Of a stretch of DNA of 10,674 nt, positions 6,916 to 10,674 are shown one piece after another (positions within the stretch are counted from its first letter, which is position 1; the number at the start of each line of letters is the position of its first letter). Position numbers and translations under genes: made by a program. The notes beneath the pieces were generated by a model. The model was not told the origin of the DNA. It saw only the letters and a list, made by a program, of their open reading frames with translations, and ran no database searches. The stretch lies in the NCBI GenBank assembly GCA_052390035.1, contig JBQTHI010000014.1:1-10674 (forward strand), given 5' to 3'. This DNA is from JBQTHI01 sp052390035. Its GTDB lineage: Bacteria > Actinomycetota > Acidimicrobiia > Spongiisociales > ZC4RG35.

Positions 6916-7941
6916 ATGCTCCAGATCCTGACGCCGTCGGGCGGCCTTACCGCCCCCGCTCCCCTCGACGACTCCACTATTCGGCGTTTGTACCGGGCGA
7001 TGGTTTTCGCAAGGACATACGACCGCAAAGGGACCGCCCTCCAGAAACAGGGTCGTCTCGCTACCTATGCGCCCTTCGAAGGACAGGAAGCGGCCCAGGT
7101 GGGCAGCGCCGCCGCTCTCCGGCCCGAGGACTGGATGGTGCCCACCTACCGGGATGCGGCGGCGATGTGGATGCAGGGATATCCCCTCGACCTCCTCTTC
7201 GCCGGCCGCACCGGAGACGAACGAGGCGGGTCACCACCCGATCACATATATGTGCTTCCCCCGTCGATCACCGTGGGTGGCCACATGGTTCATGCCGTCG
7301 GCCTCGCCTGGGCGGCCCGGCTGCAGGCCCAGGATCGAGTGGCGCTCACCTACTTCGGGGATGGCGCCACCTCGGAGGGTGACTTCCACGAGGCGATGAA
7401 TTTCGCCGCGGTGTTCGACGTGCCCTGTGTTTTCTTCTGCCAGAACAATGGTTGGGCGATCTCCCTACCCCGGGAGGAGCAGACCCGCTCTGAGACCATC
7501 GCCCAGAAGGCGATTGCGTATGGGATGCCGGGAGTGCAGGTCGACGGCAACGACCTCCTCGCGGTGTACCTCGTCACCAGCGAAGCAGTGTCGAGGGCGC
7601 GACGCGGCGATGGCCCCACGCTGATCGAGGCCGTGACGTACCGGCTAGGACCTCATACCACCGCTGATGACCCGGGTCGGTACCGCTCAACGGAACTCAC
7701 CGATGATTGGAGATCCCGTGACCCGCTGGAAAGGGTCCGCCTGTACCTGTCCGAGCGGGACCAATGGACCGGGGAATGGCAGACCGAACTCGAAGCCGCG
7801 GCCGCCGTCGAGATCGACCGGGCGGTCTCACTCGCCGAAGGATTGACTGCACTATCGGCAGGGGAGATATTCGGGGCGATGTTCGAGCAGCCGCCCCCCC
7901 ACCTGGCAAGGCAAAGGGTCGAAGCTGAGGCGGGTTGGTGA
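6916..7941 (+). CDS. pdhA: 2-oxo acid (pyruvate-type) dehydrogenase E1 component, alpha subunit
   Basis: E1 alpha binds thiamine diphosphate with E1 beta and decarboxylates a 2-oxo acid, passing the acyl group to E2 lipoate. The 341-residue protein shows RQGRLATYAPFEGQEA-like text (QKQGRLATYAPFEGQEA, 44-60), PTYRDAAAMWMQGYPL (76-91), the thiamine-diphosphate motif GDGATSEGDFHEAMNF (148-163) ending in QNN (176-178), and the phosphorylation-loop region YRLGPHTTADDPGRYR (242-257). The first half resembles the E1 alpha of Bacillus-type pyruvate dehydrogenase more than branched-chain enzymes. Substrate cannot be proved by sequence alone, and in M. tuberculosis a similar cluster named pdhABC acts on branched-chain keto acids. 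The start has no obvious ribosome site. The 15-base gap after ftsK suggests read-through from it. Its stop shares one base with the E1 beta start. The family is certain; pdhA over bkdA is likely, not sure. Confidence 0.9.
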   Translation: MLQILTPSGGLTAPAPLDDSTIRRLYRAMVFARTYDRKGTALQKQGRLATYAPFEGQEAAQVGSAAALRPEDWMVPTYRDAAAMWMQGYPLDLLFAGRTGDERGGSPPDHIYVLPPSITVGGHMVHAVGLAWAARLQAQDRVALTYFGDGATSEGDFHEAMNFAAVFDVPCVFFCQNNGWAISLPREEQTRSETIAQKAIAYGMPGVQVDGNDLLAVYLVTSEAVSRARRGDGPTLIEAVTYRLGPHTTADDPGRYRSTELTDDWRSRDPLERVRLYLSERDQWTGEWQTELEAAAAVEIDRAVSLAEGLTALSAGEIFGAMFEQPPPHLARQRVEAEAGW

Positions 7942-8918
7942 TGGCGATCAGAACGATGGCGCAGGCGATCAATGACGGGCTGGACCTGGCCCTCGCCAAA
8001 GATCGGTCGGTGCTCGTCATCGGTGAAGACGTTGGCCGGACCGGGGGGGTCTTCCGGGTAACCGACGGGCTCCGTGACAAGCACGGAGCCGAACGTGTCA
8101 TTGACACCCCGGTGGCCGAGTCGGCGATAGTGGGGGTGGCCTTCGGTATGGCCGTCGCCGGCCTCCGCCCGGTGGTCGAGCTTCAGTTCATGGGTTTCTC
8201 GTATCCGGCTTATGACCAGATCATCAACCACGTCGCCCGGATTCGGAACCGCAGCCGGCATCGCTTCTCCGCACCGATGGTCATCCGGATTCCGTACGGC
8301 GGGGGGATCGGAGCCGCCGAACATCACTCCGAGTCGATGGAGGCCATTTATGCCCATGTGCCGGGACTCAAGGTGGTTGTGCCCGCCACTCCGTATGACG
8401 CCAAGGGGATGCTGCTGGCGGCGATCGAGGAACCCGATCCGGTCATCTTTTGTGAGCCGATCCGTCTCTACCGGGCGGTGAAGGAAGAAGTCCCTGAGGG
8501 ATGGTTCACCGAGCCGATTGGAGAGGCCCGCATCGAGGTCGAAGGCGACCAGGTGTCTTTGATTACCTGGGGGGCGATGACCAAAGAGACCCGCAAGGCG
8601 GTCGAAATATTGGCCGGCGAGGGAGTGGCCGCTGAGATGATCGATGTACGCAGCCTGGTTCCTCTCGATCTCGATTTGATCCTGGCGTCGGTGGAAAAAA
8701 CCGGGCGAGCGGTCATCGTCCACGAGGCGCCCCGTACCGGGGGCTATGGGGCTGAGATCGTCACCCTGATCCAGGAGCACGCCCTCTATTCCCTGGCGGC
8801 CCCGGTGCGGAGGGTGACCGGGTGGGACACCGTGTTCCCGCTGAAACGGGCCGAGCACCACTATCTGCCATCGGCCGAACGTATCGCCGCCGCCGCCCGT
8901 CGGACATTGGAGGGCTGA
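7941..8918 (+). CDS. pdhB: 2-oxo acid (pyruvate-type) dehydrogenase E1 component, beta subunit
   Basis: E1 beta completes the thiamine-diphosphate active site of the alpha2-beta2 E1. From the ATG at 7941 it has 325 residues, the usual size. Motifs in order are GEDVGRTGGVFRVTDGL (28-44), RVIDTPVAESAIVG (52-65), the substrate/cofactor stretch VELQFMGFSYPAYDQIINH (79-97), the conserved RIPYGGGIGAAEHHSES (119-135 region) with its His pair, PGLKVVVPATPYDAKGML, and the transketolase C-terminal domain with DVRSLVPLDLD and VHEAPRTGGYGAEI. In-frame TTG (7935) and GTG (7938) codons sit just upstream. The ATG is preferred because it forms a TGATG junction with the E1 alpha stop and has GAGG (7927-7930) ten bases before it. 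E1 beta and E2 are joined by the same kind of overlap, so the three subunits are probably made in a coupled ratio. Confidence 0.93.
   Translation: MAIRTMAQAINDGLDLALAKDRSVLVIGEDVGRTGGVFRVTDGLRDKHGAERVIDTPVAESAIVGVAFGMAVAGLRPVVELQFMGFSYPAYDQIINHVARIRNRSRHRFSAPMVIRIPYGGGIGAAEHHSESMEAIYAHVPGLKVVVPATPYDAKGMLLAAIEEPDPVIFCEPIRLYRAVKEEVPEGWFTEPIGEARIEVEGDQVSLITWGAMTKETRKAVEILAGEGVAAEMIDVRSLVPLDLDLILASVEKTGRAVIVHEAPRTGGYGAEIVTLIQEHALYSLAAPVRRVTGWDTVFPLKRAEHHYLPSAERIAAAARRTLEG
8909..8914 (+). promoter_or_regulatory. Shine-Dalgarno of the E2 gene
   Basis: GGAGGG lies three bases before the ATG at 8918, within the last codons of E1 beta. It picks this ATG over the longer frame that opens at 8822 inside E1 beta. 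Confidence 0.6.
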
Positions 8919-10219
8919 TGGCCAAAGAGTTTCGACTGCCCGACATCGGCGAAGGATTGACCGAAGCCGAAGTTGTCCGCTGGCTGGTACCGGTCGGTGG
9001 CGAGGTGTCGGTCGACCAACCTGTGGTCGAGGTGGAAACCGACAAGGCAGTGGTGGAGATTCCGTCGCCATATGGCGGTGTGGTCCTTCACCATGGGGCG
9101 GCGGAAGGCCAGGTCCTTCCGGTGGGAGAGATCCTCGTCGTCATCGGCGATGCCGATGAGAAATGGGCAGGTGGTCCCTCTGCTGGCGCTGAAGAGCTTT
9201 TCGATCAGCTCGAAGAAGAAACCGCCACCGATGAGGGCATGCCCGAGCCCCGGCCCTCGATGATGCATGCTCCGGCGCCAATCGTCGGGCGGATCTCAGA
9301 AGAGGCGGAGGTGTTGGCCCCCCGGGGCGATCGGGTGGGGAGGGCGTTGGCCGCCGGCCGGGCGCTGCCGCTGGTCCGCAAGCTGGCCAAGGACTTGGGC
9401 GTTGACCTGGGGGCCATCGACGGTACCGGTGCGGAGGGGAGGGTCACCCGCGAGGATGTGCTGGCCGCCGCGGAGACAGCCTCCGGCGGGCCGATCGAAG
9501 AACCGCCACCACCCACGTTGCCGCCGGTCCCGGTGTCCCGGCAAGGAGTGCGCCGCCCGATGAGCCGCCTCCGGCGGACCATCGCCGCCAACATGGCGCG
9601 GTCCTGGTCCGAGATACCACACGTGACCACCTTCGACCAGGCGTCCGCCGGTCGGCTTTTGGCCGCCCGCAAGGCGCTGGAGAACCGTCATCAGACCAAG
9701 GTTCCGCTGGAGGCCCTCGTCATCAAGGCAGTGCTGCCGGCGCTGGCGGCGTTTCCCGAGTTCAACTCGTCGATCGACGGGGACGACCTCGTCCTCTATA
9801 GCCACTACGACATCGGGGTTGCCGTCGACACCCCCGACGGATTGTTGGTGGCGGTGGTGAAGGCCGCCGATCAACGGACTTTGCTGGAGGTGGCGGCCGA
9901 CGTCCGCCGGTTGGCGGAAGGTGCCCGCGACCGCAAGTTAGGGCCGGGCGAGCTAGCCGGTCAGACTTTCACCGTGTCCAATATCGGGGCGTTGGGAGGA
10001 GGGTTTGGAACCCCGATCGTGCCTCCGGGGACCACCGCAATCCTCTCCGTGGGAAGGGCAACCGAACAGCCGATCGCCGAAAACGGCAAATTGACGGTGG
10101 CAGCCGTCATGCCATTGTCGCTCTCCTATGACCATCGGGTGATCGACGGAGGCCTCGGCCGCAGGTTCATGGCGATGGTGCTCGAAAACCTCGAGGAGCC
10201 CGCCCTCTTTTTGGTGTAG
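8918..10219 (+). CDS. pdhC: Dihydrolipoamide acyltransferase (E2) of the 2-oxo acid dehydrogenase complex
   Basis: E2 carries the acyl group on a swinging lipoyl arm and transfers it to CoA; it forms the core of the complex. The 433-residue protein has one N-terminal lipoyl domain (1-80) with VEVETDKAVVEIPSP and lipoyl Lys43. A linker follows, then a peripheral subunit-binding domain (about 149-185, PLVRKLAKDLGVDL to GRVTREDVLAA), a Pro-rich linker (193-206), and the catalytic acyltransferase domain (about 210-433). The catalytic block DHRVIDGG (405-412) holds His406 and Asp410. The first linker (about 89-108) is strongly acidic instead of the usual Ala/Pro-rich hinge. Having a single lipoyl domain fits Gram-positive E2 proteins. 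The start shares one base with the E1 beta stop (TGATG). No E3 gene follows; the next gene is convergent, so E3 must come from elsewhere. Acyl specificity (acetyl or branched chain) is not settled by sequence. Confidence 0.93.
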   Translation: MAKEFRLPDIGEGLTEAEVVRWLVPVGGEVSVDQPVVEVETDKAVVEIPSPYGGVVLHHGAAEGQVLPVGEILVVIGDADEKWAGGPSAGAEELFDQLEEETATDEGMPEPRPSMMHAPAPIVGRISEEAEVLAPRGDRVGRALAAGRALPLVRKLAKDLGVDLGAIDGTGAEGRVTREDVLAAAETASGGPIEEPPPPTLPPVPVSRQGVRRPMSRLRRTIAANMARSWSEIPHVTTFDQASAGRLLAARKALENRHQTKVPLEALVIKAVLPALAAFPEFNSSIDGDDLVLYSHYDIGVAVDTPDGLLVAVVKAADQRTLLEVAADVRRLAEGARDRKLGPGELAGQTFTVSNIGALGGGFGTPIVPPGTTAILSVGRATEQPIAENGKLTVAAVMPLSLSYDHRVIDGGLGRRFMAMVLENLEEPALFLV

Positions 10220-10231
10220 GGGCGGCCGGAG

Positions 10232-10549
10232 TCAGTTTTCGTGATACTTGGGGTCGGCCCGCATCAGGGCCGACATCCGCCGCCGTAGTTCGGTGGGAGC
10301 GTTGCGAATGCCGGCGGCGACGGCAAACGCCGGATCGTCATCGGTATCGATGATGAGCTCGTCACCGCCCGCCAGGAGGTGGAAACCATCTTCCCGCGCC
10401 TGTATTCGCACGTCGTCTAAGGGCCACTCGCCAATCTCGAGATGGTGAGCCCGGATCCTCAGATGATGGTTGTCGGTGAGATCGATGGTGACGTTGATCG
10501 GAGGCGCGGCGTCGCCAACGAGACGCACCCTCCCAGCAAATTGCTCCAT
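10232..10549 (-). CDS. Small conserved-looking protein of unknown function
   Basis: I cannot name this 105-residue protein. It looks real. It fills the space between convergent E2 and the fragment at the right edge, has good codon use for this genome, and has a soluble, folded composition. Residues 1-75 read as alternating short strands (GRVRLV, INVTIDLT, HHLRIRA, VRIQARE, GFHLLAG, ELIIDTD), which suggests a small beta barrel or sheet. A helix follows (about 80-97, ELRRRMSALMR). There is no signal peptide, membrane helix or Cys pair, and it is acidic in the middle (DTDDDP, 68-73). The ATG at 10549 lies nine bases after the stop of the presumed upstream gene, so the two may be an operon. No Shine-Dalgarno is clear. 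Function unknown; a PH-like regulatory domain is a loose structural guess only. Confidence 0.75.
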   Translation of the reverse strand: MEQFAGRVRLVGDAAPPINVTIDLTDNHHLRIRAHHLEIGEWPLDDVRIQAREDGFHLLAGGDELIIDTDDDPAFAVAAGIRNAPTELRRRMSALMRADPKYHEN

Positions 10550-10558
10550 GGCGACAAA

Positions 10559-10674
10559 CTAAACGAACGATGGCCCGGTTGGTAGTGCGAGTTTCTGGCC
10601 TGGATCCCTCCCGGGACCAAAGGCGACGAGGTCCGCCGCATCCGCCGCCATCCCCCCGAGGGTGGTGGGGGAGA
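10559..10674 (-). CDS. C-terminal fragment of an unidentified gene (runs off the right edge)
   Basis: Read on the minus strand from the window end, one frame stays open for 37 codons and stops with TAG at 10559-10561. The C-terminal residues include MAADAADLVAFGPGRDPG and QKLALPTGPSFV. Codons in this frame mostly end in G or C like the neighbouring genes, and the stop falls nine bases before the start of the 105-residue gene, as expected for an operon. The fragment is too short to assign to a family. Other frames over the same bases read as Arg/Pro/Gly-rich text, which is typical of shadow frames. It may still be intergenic sequence that happens to be open. Confidence 0.4.
   Translation of the reverse strand, partial: SPTTLGGMAADAADLVAFGPGRDPGQKLALPTGPSFV

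Noticed and set aside
6093..7382. A 429-codon plus-strand frame running from ftsK into E1 alpha
   Set aside because: Arg/Gly/Pro-rich out-of-frame text that spans the real ftsK stop and E1 alpha start; a GC-driven artefact.
8822..8917. Upstream start that would extend E2 by 32 residues
   Set aside because: It overlaps E1 beta and adds an Arg-rich tail. The ATG at 8918 begins right at the lipoyl domain and has a GGAGGG ribosome site.
7653..9071. A 472-codon open frame on the minus strand across E1 alpha, E1 beta and E2
   Set aside because: It is antisense to three well-identified genes and crosses their boundaries. Its Arg/His/Pro/Gly-rich text is what high-GC genes give in the opposite strand; no family motif is seen.
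10200..10225. CCGCCC/GGGCGG inverted repeat at the end of E2 as a terminator
   Set aside because: Six-pair stem with a 14-base loop and no U-run after it in either direction; likely chance in GC-rich coding sequence.
10556..10561. TAGTTT six bases before the 105-residue gene as a leaderless promoter -10
   Set aside because: The same bases include the TAG stop of the probable upstream gene, so the gene is better explained as the next one in an operon.

Overview
This window is a high-GC bacterial chromosome segment packed with housekeeping genes. Coding density, GTG start use, four-base and one-base stop/start overlaps and the order dapA - RNase J - ftsK all suggest an actinobacterium. That gene order is known from mycobacteria and relatives. 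Some protein details make me think of Acidimicrobiia-like lineages, but that is inference and cannot be settled here. I see no mobile element, CRISPR array, tRNA, rRNA or phage gene.

Layout. At the left edge, on the plus strand, lies the 3' part of dapB (dihydrodipicolinate reductase). Its reading frame is interrupted by an in-frame TAA at 48-50. It runs convergently into a minus-strand pair: a thioredoxin-TPR protein (1181-1933) followed by a cyclophilin peptidyl-prolyl isomerase (643-1149). A 96-base divergent intergenic region (1934-2029) separates that pair from plus-strand dapA (2030-2911), which overlaps the RNase J gene (2908-4542) by four bases. After a 108-base gap comes ftsK (4651-6900). 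Fifteen bases later begins a three-gene cluster for a 2-oxo acid dehydrogenase complex, most like pyruvate dehydrogenase: E1 alpha (6916-7941), E1 beta (7941-8918) and E2 (8918-10219), joined by one-base TGATG overlaps. E2 runs convergently, with a 12-base gap, towards a small unrecognised minus-strand gene (10232-10549). Upstream of that gene is a probable C-terminal fragment of another minus-strand gene entering from the right edge (10559-10674).

How the genes fit together. DapA and DapB catalyse consecutive steps of the diaminopimelate/lysine pathway, which feeds peptidoglycan. They are split here by a two-gene protein-folding pair. RNase J (RNA decay) and FtsK (chromosome translocation at division) continue the conserved actinobacterial order. 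E1 alpha, E1 beta and E2 would form a dehydrogenase complex that still needs a dihydrolipoamide dehydrogenase (E3) encoded elsewhere.

No new biological system is evident. The points most worth a second look are the broken dapB frame, -10-like hexamers placed for leaderless or nearly leaderless transcripts, the redox-competent CnoX-like/cyclophilin pair, and the two unnamed minus-strand products at the right edge.
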